From Methylobacter sp. (lineage in GTDB: Bacteria; Pseudomonadota; Gammaproteobacteria; Methylococcales; Methylomonadaceae): 7,875 nt of DNA. The notes beneath the pieces are model-generated. The model searched no databases. It was not told the DNA's origin and worked only from the letters and a program-made list of their open reading frames with translations. Each line of letters begins with the position of its first letter. Positions within the stretch are counted from its first letter, which is position 1. The stretch spans positions 1 to 7,875 of the forward strand of contig JAQTLI010000112.1 of NCBI GenBank assembly GCA_028714995.1, given 5' to 3'. This document shows, one piece after another, positions 1 through 5,188 of this stretch. A program made the translations under genes and the position numbers.

Positions 1-423
1 GCCTAATAGCAGCATGCCGTGATGCAGCAGCGGCAACATCATCGATAATAATGTGCTTTCCTGTCCGCCGTGCATGCTGCCGGTTGAGGTGAATACTCCG
101 GCGGGTTTGCCGGACAAGGCGCCTGAAAACCAGATTTCGGTGGTGCTGTCGATAAAGTATTTTAGCGGCGCGGCCATATTGCCAAAATGGGTTGGGCTGC
201 CCAGCGCCAGACCGTCGCAGGATTTCAAATCGTCAAGCGTAGCGTAAGGTGCGCCGTGGGCGGGGATGCTTTCTGCCGTCTTTTCACAAACAGTTGAAAC
301 ATCGGGAACAGTTCTGAGCACCGCTTCAGCGCCATCAACCGATACTACGCCGCGAGCGATATGATTAGCCATTTCTGCGGTTGCGCCATTGCGGGAAAAA
401 AACAGAACCAGAATTTTTATCAT
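1..423 (-). CDS. wrbA: WrbA-type NAD(P)H:quinone oxidoreductase (flavodoxin-like), 3' end cut by window edge
   Basis: Cytoplasmic FMN enzyme that reduces quinones by two electrons, thought to limit redox cycling. The 141 visible codons give the N-terminal part of a protein usually near 200 residues. The start MIKILVLFFSRNGATAEM is the first beta strand plus the FMN-phosphate loop of the flavodoxin fold. Later come the WrbA signatures GSPTHFGNMAAPLKYF and TSTGSMHGGQESTLLSMM, followed by LLHHGM, which identify WrbA rather than a generic flavodoxin. The reading frame is open through base 1, so the C-terminus lies outside the window. The ATG lies only 11 bases after the arsC stop, with a poor Shine-Dalgarno (AT-rich TAATCTT), so translation is probably coupled to arsC in one transcript. 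Family assignment is firm; the physiological quinone is not shown by the sequence. Confidence 0.95.
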   Translation of the reverse strand, partial: MIKILVLFFSRNGATAEMANHIARGVVSVDGAEAVLRTVPDVSTVCEKTAESIPAHGAPYATLDDLKSCDGLALGSPTHFGNMAAPLKYFIDSTTEIWFSGALSGKPAGVFTSTGSMHGGQESTLLSMMLPLLHHGMLLLG

Positions 424-434
424 AAGATTAATAA

Positions 435-782
435 TTATAGGATGGCCAGTACAGCTTCCGGTGGACGGCCGATAGCGGCCTTGCCGTTGGTGATAACAAT
501 AGGCCGCTCAATTAAAATGGGATTGTTCACCATGCCTTTAATCAGCGCCTGTCGATCCAGTGAGGTGTCATCCAGGCTGTTTGCCTTATATTCGCTTTCT
601 TGCCTGCGCATTAACTCGCGCGGCTCCATGTCCAGTTTTTTCAGAATATCATCCAGTTCCTGAGCGCTTGGAGGCGTTTTAAGATACTCAATAATCTCCG
701 GCTCGATGCCTTGTTCCTGAATCAATTGCAACGTTTGACGTGATTTGCTGCAACGGGGATTGTGATAGATTTTTACGCTCAT
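435..782 (-). CDS. arsC: ArsC-family (YfgD-like) glutaredoxin-dependent arsenate reductase homologue
   Basis: A 115-residue thioredoxin-fold protein of the ArsC/Spx superfamily, full length for the family. Visible motifs are HNPRCSKSR with the catalytic Cys11, an RR pair at 59-60, NPILIERPIV with Arg93, and GRPPE with Arg106. These match the nucleophilic cysteine and the arginine anion cage of plasmid-type ArsC. By resemblance it is closest to the chromosomal YfgD subgroup (RCSKSR, ERPIV, IGRPPE, ending VLAIL), for which real arsenate reduction is often unproven. No arsR, arsB or acr3 is nearby, so an arsenic-resistance role should not be assumed; a general thiol redox role is equally possible. 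It is the first gene of an operon with wrbA, an adjacency also known in Pseudomonas. The ATG is preceded by a modest Shine-Dalgarno (GTGGAA). Confidence 0.9.
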   Translation of the reverse strand: MSVKIYHNPRCSKSRQTLQLIQEQGIEPEIIEYLKTPPSAQELDDILKKLDMEPRELMRRQESEYKANSLDDTSLDRQALIKGMVNNPILIERPIVITNGKAAIGRPPEAVLAIL

Positions 783-810
783 GGTTCCACGCTCATTAAA
801 GTAAAAAAGC

Positions 811-816
811 TATAAT
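811..816 (+). promoter_or_regulatory. Candidate -10 box for ubiA in the arsC/ubiA divergent spacer
   Basis: A perfect TATAAT lies in the short AT-rich spacer between the divergent arsC and ubiA starts, giving a leader of about 35 bases before the preferred ubiA ATG. No good -35 hexamer sits 16-18 bases upstream (CACGCT and its neighbours), so the promoter is either weak or needs an activator. I found no clear promoter for arsC in the opposite direction. Confidence 0.4.
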
Positions 817-842
817 AACATTTTTAACAAAACTCACGCTTT

Positions 843-850
843 GGAAAAGG
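843..850 (+). promoter_or_regulatory. Ribosome binding site deciding the ubiA start
   Basis: GGAAAAGG lies 8 bases before the ATG at 859. It overlaps codons of a longer reading frame that would begin with TTG at 841, and nothing resembling a Shine-Dalgarno precedes that TTG. This favours ATG 859 (or ATG 865, slightly further away) over the longer form. Confidence 0.6.
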
Positions 851-858
851 CAATAACA

Positions 859-1743
859 ATGATTATGGACAGAGCAATGGATCGAGTATTGGATCGAATT
901 AAGCAGTACTGGTTATTGGCGCGATTTGACAAGCCTATCGGCATCCTGATTTTATTGTGGCCGGCATTGTGGGCATTGTGGGTCGCCAGTGACGGCAAAC
1001 CCGACTTGCTGGTTTTGACCGTTATTTGTCTGGGAGTTGTGTTGATGCGAGCTGCCGGTTGCGTGATTAATGATTATGCCGATCGCGACTTTGACCCGCA
1101 TGTGGAGCGCACCAAGCAGCGGCCAATTGCTGCAGGCAAGGTTAAACCCGAGGAAGCGCTGATGGTTTTTGTGGTGCTGTGTTTATGCTCTTTTGCCCTG
1201 GTGTTATTGCTCAATATCTACACCATCATGCTGTCATTCATCGCTGCATTTCTCGCCGCCAGCTATCCGTTTATGAAGCGTTATACCCAGCTGCCCCAGG
1301 CCTATTTGGGTATAGCCTTTGGCTGGGCGGTGCCGATGGCCTTTTCCGCGCAGACAAACAGCATTCCTCCCGTGGCATGGGTGATGTATTTGGCCGTCGT
1401 ATTATGGGCACTGGTTTATGACACCATGTACGCCATGGTCGATAAGGATGATGATTTAAAGATTGGCGTTAAATCGACAGCCATACTGTTCGGCGTTTAC
1501 GACCGTCAAATTATGGGCGCCCTGCTGATCATCATACTCGGCCTTCTGATTGCAGTGGGGCAGATGGCGCACACCGGCTGGCCTTATTATCTCGGCGTTC
1601 TGGTCGCGGCAAGCCTGTCAGCTTACCAGCAGAAATTGATTTTTCACCGGGAAAAAACGCTTTGTTTCAAAGCGTTTTTAAACAACAACTGGTTTGGCCT
1701 AGCGATATTTTCAGGGTTACTGGTCGATTACTGGCTCCGCTGA
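859..1743 (+). CDS. ubiA: 4-hydroxybenzoate polyprenyltransferase UbiA
   Basis: Integral inner-membrane prenyltransferase that attaches the polyprenyl tail to 4-hydroxybenzoate in ubiquinone synthesis. From ATG 859 it has 294 residues, normal for the family. The first Asp-rich motif NDYADRDFD is at about 71-79 and the second, YDTMYAMVDKDDD, at about 187-199; both bind Mg-diphosphate. RFDKPIGILILLWPALWALW near the N-terminus is the UbiA-specific first membrane helix. Multiple hydrophobic segments follow, ending in NNNWFGLAIFSGLLVDYWL. Start choice: GGAAAAGG supports ATG 859; TTG 841 lacks a ribosome site, and ATG 865 or 877 are possible. The N-terminus carries an unusual DRxxDRxxDR series. No ubiC chorismate lyase is adjacent, unlike in E. 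coli. The gene converges with the sulfurtransferase gene, 16 bases from its stop codon, and contains a strong hairpin near its 3' end. Confidence 0.97.
   Translation: MIMDRAMDRVLDRIKQYWLLARFDKPIGILILLWPALWALWVASDGKPDLLVLTVICLGVVLMRAAGCVINDYADRDFDPHVERTKQRPIAAGKVKPEEALMVFVVLCLCSFALVLLLNIYTIMLSFIAAFLAASYPFMKRYTQLPQAYLGIAFGWAVPMAFSAQTNSIPPVAWVMYLAVVLWALVYDTMYAMVDKDDDLKIGVKSTAILFGVYDRQIMGALLIIILGLLIAVGQMAHTGWPYYLGVLVAASLSAYQQKLIFHREKTLCFKAFLNNNWFGLAIFSGLLVDYWLR
1652..1680 (-). terminator. Terminator-like 12-bp hairpin inside the ubiA 3' end, oriented for the sulfurtransferase operon
   Basis: AAAAACGCTTTG (1653-1664) and CAAAGCGTTTTT (1668-1679) form a perfect 12-bp inverted repeat around a TTT loop. 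On the minus strand the stem is followed by a T6 tract, the form of a rho-independent terminator, about 80 bases beyond the sulfurtransferase stop. The plus strand is equally terminator-like (T5), but there it lies within translated ubiA codons, where ribosomes would keep it open. The stem's GC core is small (CGC plus the closing G-C pair), so strength is uncertain. Confidence 0.45.
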
Positions 1744-1759
1744 CTGCTGCACGGCTAGG

Positions 1760-2605
1760 TTAGCCTGTCGCAACCGGCCTGTTTTTATTCCTGATCCACT
1801 CGCTCCAGGATCCCGCATACAGTTTAGAGCCCGATAATCCGGCGTGCTCCATCGCCAGTAAGTTATGGCAGGCGGTGACGCCGGAGCCGCACATGTGGAC
1901 TACATGTTGCGGTGATGTATTGCCTATCAGTTGTTTAAATTGTTCGTGTAATTTATCGGCGGATAAAAACAAGCCATTGCTATCCAGATTTAACTGAAAA
2001 GTCCTGTTTAATGCGCCTGGAACATGGCCTGCAACCGGGTCGATGGGTTCTTGTTCGCCGCGATAGCGGTTAGGCGTTCTGGCGTCGATCAGGCAAATGG
2101 ATTTTCGGGCCAGACTGTTTTGTACCTGTAAGGCATTAAGCCATGCCGTATCGTTCAAATATGGCCTGAACGTGGCGGGCTTCACCGTGGGCAAGGCTGT
2201 GGTTATGGGAAGTCCGAGTTTTTGCCATTGCTTGATGCCGCCATCCAATACGGCAACTTTGTCATGTCCCATGCAACGCAGTAACCACCAGAGACGGCCT
2301 GCAAAAGCGCCTCCTGCATCGTCATAAGCAACAACCTGTGCGTTGTTGGTTATGCCCCAGTTGCCCAGTTTTTTTGCCAATATAGCAAAGTCGGGCAAAG
2401 GGTGACGACCGGTAAAATCGGTGATAGCCGAAGAAAGGTCCTTGTCCAGATGGGCATAGCGGGCATTGGGGATGTGCCCATGCCGGTAGGCTTTTGCACC
2501 GGCTTCGGTATCCGTTAATGAAAACCGGCAGTCAACGATGACCCAATTGGAATTATTAAGCTGCTGGTTGAGTATTTCTGCGGAAATGAGAGTGGTGTAG
2601 TTCAT
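1760..2605 (-). CDS. sseA: Sulfurtransferase, 3-mercaptopyruvate type (two rhodanese domains)
   Basis: Transfers sulfane sulfur from a donor, probably 3-mercaptopyruvate, to thiols or cyanide. The 281 residues form two tandem rhodanese domains, the usual length. The N-terminal inactive domain covers about 1-135, with WVIVDCRF, GHIPNAR, VVAYDDAGGAFAGRLWWLLR and VLDGGIKQW. The catalytic domain covers about 150-281, with IDARTPNRYRG, GHVPGA and the active loop CGSGVTA, Cys239 being the nucleophile. CGSGVTA is the mercaptopyruvate-type loop, whereas thiosulfate rhodaneses usually have CRKGVTA; substrate preference is inferred from this. The ATG at 2605 lies inside the upstream quinone oxidoreductase frame (50-base overlap), and no strong Shine-Dalgarno is visible, so translational coupling is likely. 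No later start would preserve the conserved LISAE...VDCRF beginning. Confidence 0.93.
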   Translation of the reverse strand: MNYTTLISAEILNQQLNNSNWVIVDCRFSLTDTEAGAKAYRHGHIPNARYAHLDKDLSSAITDFTGRHPLPDFAILAKKLGNWGITNNAQVVAYDDAGGAFAGRLWWLLRCMGHDKVAVLDGGIKQWQKLGLPITTALPTVKPATFRPYLNDTAWLNALQVQNSLARKSICLIDARTPNRYRGEQEPIDPVAGHVPGALNRTFQLNLDSNGLFLSADKLHEQFKQLIGNTSPQHVVHMCGSGVTACHNLLAMEHAGLSGSKLYAGSWSEWIRNKNRPVATG

Positions 2606-3593
2606 ATTCTAATACCGTTAAGATGATTTTGCCGATGTGCTGGCTGCTTTCCATGAGTTGATGGGCTTTTGCGGCATCGGTGAGCGCAAAAGTTGAATGT
2701 ATAACTGGTTTGATTTTTCCGGATTCTAATAAAGGCCAGACCTTTTCAATCAATTCGCCTGCGATTGCGGATTTAAAGACATCGTCCCTGGACCTTAAGG
2801 TAGAGCCGGTAATGGTGAGCCGTTTAAGCATGATGGGCAGCAGGTTTATCTCGGCTTTGGGGCCCATTTGAACGGCGATTTGCACCAGGCGGGCATCATC
2901 AGCCATACATTTTAGATTGCGCGGGAAATAGTCGCCGCCGATCATGTCCAGAATAACATCGACGCCTTTGTTGACGGTAAACTGCTTGATCTCGTCAACA
3001 AAATCCTGTTCCTTGTAGTTGATGGCGGCATCGGCGCCCAGATCAACGCAGAAATTACATTTATCTTCTGAGCCGGCGGTGATTACTACCGTGGCATTAA
3101 AGGCCTTGGCCAGTTGTATCGCAGTCGTGCCTATGCCGCTGGCGCCGCCATGCACAAGCAGCGTTTCGCCAGGCTGCAACTGCGCGCGGTCAAAGATATT
3201 GCTCCAGACGGTGAAAAAAGTTTCCGGTAATGCAGCTGCCTGAGTGAAAGAAAGACCCTCCGGTACAGGCAGGCATAACGCCGCCGAGGCGAGGCAATAT
3301 TCGGCATAGCCGCCGCCAGTCACCAGTGCGCAGACTCTGGCGCCTTTATTTAAATGATCAACGTTGTCGCCTAATGCAAAGATGGTTCCTGCGACTTCAA
3401 GTCCCGGAATGTCGGATGCACCAGGCGGGGGCGGATACAGGCCTTTGCGCTGAAACACATCGGGGCGATTGACACCGGCGGCAGCGACTTGAATCAGCAC
3501 CTGGTTAGCTGATGGCGTTGGGATGGCGCGCTGAGTCGGTTTTAAAGCGCTGTTGTCAATTTCAATGGCAATCATCTGTTCAGGAAGCGGCAT
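2556..3593 (-). CDS. NAD(P)H:quinone oxidoreductase, PIG3/zinc-independent MDR family
   Basis: Cytoplasmic medium-chain dehydrogenase/reductase that passes electrons from NADPH to quinones. The 345-residue protein shows the PIG3-type signatures GVNRPDVFQRKGLYPPPPGA (41-60) and GLEVAGT, the substrate-side segment ALPETFFTVW (121-130), and the Rossmann segment LLVHGGASGIGTTAIQLAKA (145-164). GSTLRSRD (263-270) and HIGKIILTV (319-327) complete the family pattern. The cysteine and histidine ligands of zinc alcohol dehydrogenases are absent, as expected. About 18 residues (LEYELHHSHFRRNTQPAA) extend past the usual end and overlap the sulfurtransferase start. The ATG at 3593 is used; MIAIEID at 3575 also resembles family N-termini and cannot be excluded, as neither has a good ribosome site. 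It is first in an operon with the sulfurtransferase and diverges from argC. Confidence 0.93.
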   Translation of the reverse strand: MPLPEQMIAIEIDNSALKPTQRAIPTPSANQVLIQVAAAGVNRPDVFQRKGLYPPPPGASDIPGLEVAGTIFALGDNVDHLNKGARVCALVTGGGYAEYCLASAALCLPVPEGLSFTQAAALPETFFTVWSNIFDRAQLQPGETLLVHGGASGIGTTAIQLAKAFNATVVITAGSEDKCNFCVDLGADAAINYKEQDFVDEIKQFTVNKGVDVILDMIGGDYFPRNLKCMADDARLVQIAVQMGPKAEINLLPIMLKRLTITGSTLRSRDDVFKSAIAGELIEKVWPLLESGKIKPVIHSTFALTDAAKAHQLMESSQHIGKIILTVLEYELHHSHFRRNTQPAA

Positions 3594-3627
3594 ATTTACA
3601 ACATCGTCAATAAGCAGAGTTGCGGTT

Positions 3628-3637
3628 ATTATATACT
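3628..3637. promoter_or_regulatory. Overlapping divergent -10 boxes between the quinone oxidoreductase and argC genes
   Basis: In the 82-base spacer a perfect minus-strand TATAAT (3633-3628) overlaps a plus-strand TATACT (3632-3637). The minus box has a partial -35 (GTTTCA, 3656-3651) at 17 bases and lies 35 bases before the quinone oxidoreductase ATG. The plus box lies 38 bases before the argC ATG but lacks a recognisable -35. Two polymerases could not occupy these boxes at once. Confidence 0.35.
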
Positions 3638-3663
3638 GTGATTATTTTTATGAAACGTGTGAC

Positions 3664-3667
3664 AGGA
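3664..3667 (+). promoter_or_regulatory. Shine-Dalgarno fixing the argC start
   Basis: AGGA lies 8 bases before ATG 3676. The same frame is open upstream to an ATG at 3553, which falls inside the divergent quinone oxidoreductase gene. The ribosome site and the family N-terminus (MIRAGIVGGTGYTG) both place the true start at 3676. Confidence 0.7.
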
Positions 3668-3675
3668 TAAAGCAG

Positions 3676-4707
3676 ATGATTCGTGCAGGTATTGTGGGTG
3701 GAACCGGATATACCGGTGTTGAGCTATTGCGGATTTTAGCAATGCACCCGAAAGTTGAGGTGTCGGTTGTCACTTCGCGCGCTGATGCGGGGCTTAGGGT
3801 GGATGCGCTTTATCCCAGTCTGCGTGGAGCTATCGATGCTGCATTTAGCTTGCCCGAAGTCGAAACCCTGGCTGAATGTGATGTTGTGTTTTTTGCGACG
3901 CCGAACGGCACGGCGATGCTGATGGCGGAGCAGTTGCTGGTGCGCGGCGTAAAGGTGATAGACCTGTCTGCTGATTTCAGGCTGAAGGATGCAAAGGAGT
4001 GGAGCAAGTGGTACGGAATGGAGCACGCGTGCCCTGATTTAATAGCCGAGGCCGTTTACGGTTTGCCGGAAGTGAATCGTGAGGCGATTAAACAGAGCAG
4101 TCTAATCGCTTGCCCGGGCTGCTATCCAACAGCAGTGCAGCTGGGTTTTTTGCCGTTGCTTGAAAATAATCTGGTCGATGTTAAACATTTAATCGCCGAT
4201 GTTAAATCCGGCGTCAGCGGGGCAGGGCGTAAAGCGGAGTTGGCGACGTTAATGAGTGAAACCGGTGAGAGTTTTAAGGCTTATGCGGTCGGCGGTCATC
4301 GGCATTTGCCGGAAATTACTCAAGGTCTTAGGTTTATCGCTGGAAAATCAGTCGGATTGACCTTTGTGCCGCATTTAACACCAATGATTCGGGGAATACA
4401 CGCTACTTTATATGGTCAGGCATATGGAAATCTGGACAATGTGCAGGAGTTGTATGAAAAAAGATATGCCAACGAAATGTTTGTTGATGTGCTGCCGCAA
4501 GGCTCACATCCTGATACCCGAAATGTGCGAGGTAGTAATAATTGCCAGATCTCGATTCATCAGCCGCAGGGCGGTCAAACTATCGTGGTGTTATCGGTGA
4601 TTGATAATCTGGTTAAGGGCGCGGCAGGGCAGGCGGTACAAAATATGAACCTGATGTTCGGGCTAAAGGAAGATCTGGGATTAAAGATAATTGCTCTTTA
4701 TCCGTAG
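3676..4707 (+). CDS. argC: N-acetyl-gamma-glutamyl-phosphate reductase ArgC
   Basis: Third step of arginine synthesis: NADPH-dependent reduction of N-acetylglutamyl-5-phosphate to the semialdehyde, in the cytoplasm. The 343 residues match the usual length of the long ArgC class. The N-terminal NADP-binding loop is GIVGGTGYTGVELLRIL (5-21). The catalytic cysteine is Cys149 in ACPGCYPTAVQLGF. SGVSGAGRKA (178-187), GGHRHLPEI (206-214) and VPHLTPMIRG (231-240) form the substrate side, the histidine of GGHRHLPEI being the expected acid/base. SHPDTRNVRGSNNC near 277-290 is also conserved. The gene stands alone from other arg genes, as is common in gammaproteobacteria, and is followed by erpA after 98 bases. 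No convincing terminator follows it, so some read-through into erpA is possible. No clear ARG box was found by eye. Confidence 0.97.
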   Translation: MIRAGIVGGTGYTGVELLRILAMHPKVEVSVVTSRADAGLRVDALYPSLRGAIDAAFSLPEVETLAECDVVFFATPNGTAMLMAEQLLVRGVKVIDLSADFRLKDAKEWSKWYGMEHACPDLIAEAVYGLPEVNREAIKQSSLIACPGCYPTAVQLGFLPLLENNLVDVKHLIADVKSGVSGAGRKAELATLMSETGESFKAYAVGGHRHLPEITQGLRFIAGKSVGLTFVPHLTPMIRGIHATLYGQAYGNLDNVQELYEKRYANEMFVDVLPQGSHPDTRNVRGSNNCQISIHQPQGGQTIVVLSVIDNLVKGAAGQAVQNMNLMFGLKEDLGLKIIALYP

Positions 4708-4739
4708 AGGGCAAATAAGCAATTGCGCCCATATTCATA

Positions 4740-4763
4740 ATTCTTGACTAAAAAGCTGGGTAT
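4740..4763 (+). promoter_or_regulatory. Possible IscR type-1-like operator on the erpA promoter
   Basis: ATTCTTGACT (4740-4749) agrees at 9 of 10 positions with the left half of the published type-1 IscR consensus (ATASYYGACT). AGCTGGGTAT (4754-4763) agrees at 8 of 10 with the right half (AGTCRRSTAT). The halves are separated by 4 bases instead of 5. The site covers the -35 box and most of the spacer, so binding would repress. No iscR gene is in the window. Confidence 0.4.
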
Positions 4764-4772
4764 AGTCATAAT
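4744..4772 (+). promoter_or_regulatory. Sigma-70 promoter for erpA
   Basis: TTGACT (4744-4749), a 17-base spacer, then CATAAT (4767-4772): each hexamer matches the consensus at five of six positions with ideal spacing. Transcription should begin near 4779, giving a leader of about 27 bases before the erpA ATG. This is the best promoter in the window. Confidence 0.7.
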
Positions 4773-4805
4773 TCTGCTTAATTCCATTTTTATAGTGTTA
4801 AATGT

Positions 4806-5138
4806 ATGTCTAATCCGATAGTTTTTACTGACAGCGCCGCTTCCAAGGTGAGTGAACTAATAGCCGAGGAAGGTAATGATAATCTGAAACTGAGAGTTTA
4901 TGTTTCAGGCGGCGGTTGCTCAGGGTTTCAATATGGTTTTACTTTTGATGAAGAAGTCAATGAAGATGATACCAGTGTTGAAAATGGTGGTGTTACGGTA
5001 TTGATTGATTCAATGAGCATCCAGTATTTAACCGGCGCTGAAATTGACTATAAAGAAGATTTGTCTGGCGCTCAGTTTGTTATCCGCAATCCTAATGCCA
5101 CCACTACCTGTGGTTGTGGGTCTTCTTTTTCAGCGTAG
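4806..5138 (+). CDS. erpA: Iron-sulfur cluster insertion protein ErpA
   Basis: A-type carrier that delivers Fe-S clusters to apo-targets; in E. coli it is essential for maturing IspG/IspH and respiratory enzymes. The 110 residues match the family length. The three cluster-ligand cysteines are present: Cys38 in SGGGCSGFQYGF, and Cys102 and Cys104 in TTCGCGSSF near the C-terminus. The spacing and the NPNATTTCGCGSSFS ending favour ErpA over IscA or SufA. The gene has its own promoter with a possible IscR box and ends at a good intrinsic terminator, so it is probably monocistronic. The ATG at 4806 gives the family N-terminus, although the Shine-Dalgarno is weak. Its position between argC and anmK is a recurrent gammaproteobacterial arrangement. 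Confidence 0.97.
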   Translation: MSNPIVFTDSAASKVSELIAEEGNDNLKLRVYVSGGGCSGFQYGFTFDEEVNEDDTSVENGGVTVLIDSMSIQYLTGAEIDYKEDLSGAQFVIRNPNATTTCGCGSSFSA

Positions 5139-5162
5139 ACCTCTTAGTTTCTCCCCTTCGAC

Positions 5163-5187
5163 GGGCGACAGGACTGTCGCCCTTTTT
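5163..5187 (+). terminator. Rho-independent terminator of erpA
   Basis: GGGCGACA (5163-5170) pairs perfectly with TGTCGCCC (5175-5182) around a GGAC loop, followed at once by T5 and then GTT. It begins 24 bases after the erpA stop and abuts the anmK stop codon (5189-5191). The minus strand lacks a T tract beyond the stem, so it should act only on rightward transcription. Confidence 0.9.
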
Positions 5188-5188
5188 G

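Noticed and set aside
361..663. A 100-codon plus-strand open frame opposite arsC and wrbA
   Set aside because: It lies antisense to two well-recognised genes, has no family resemblance and no ribosome site, and is best explained as a shadow frame.
435..782. An arsenic-resistance operon
   Set aside because: No arsR, efflux gene or other ars component accompanies the ArsC homologue, and its partner is wrbA.
1753..1765. GGCTA/TAGCC hairpin spanning the sulfurtransferase stop, between the convergent ends of ubiA and the sulfurtransferase gene
   Set aside because: Only 5 bp with a 3-base loop and no T tract on either strand; too weak to call a terminator.
3553..3675. Upstream extension of the argC frame to an ATG at 3553
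   Set aside because: It would add 41 residues overlapping the divergent oxidoreductase gene; the family start and the AGGA ribosome site both fit 3676.
3736..4026. Two minus-strand open frames of 65-96 codons inside argC
   Set aside because: They are antisense to a highly conserved enzyme and give low-complexity translations without recognisable motifs.
4685..4735. AATTGCT/AGCAATT and GGGC/GCCC complementarities after argC as a terminator
   Set aside because: Long loop or broken stem and no T tract; does not look like an intrinsic terminator.
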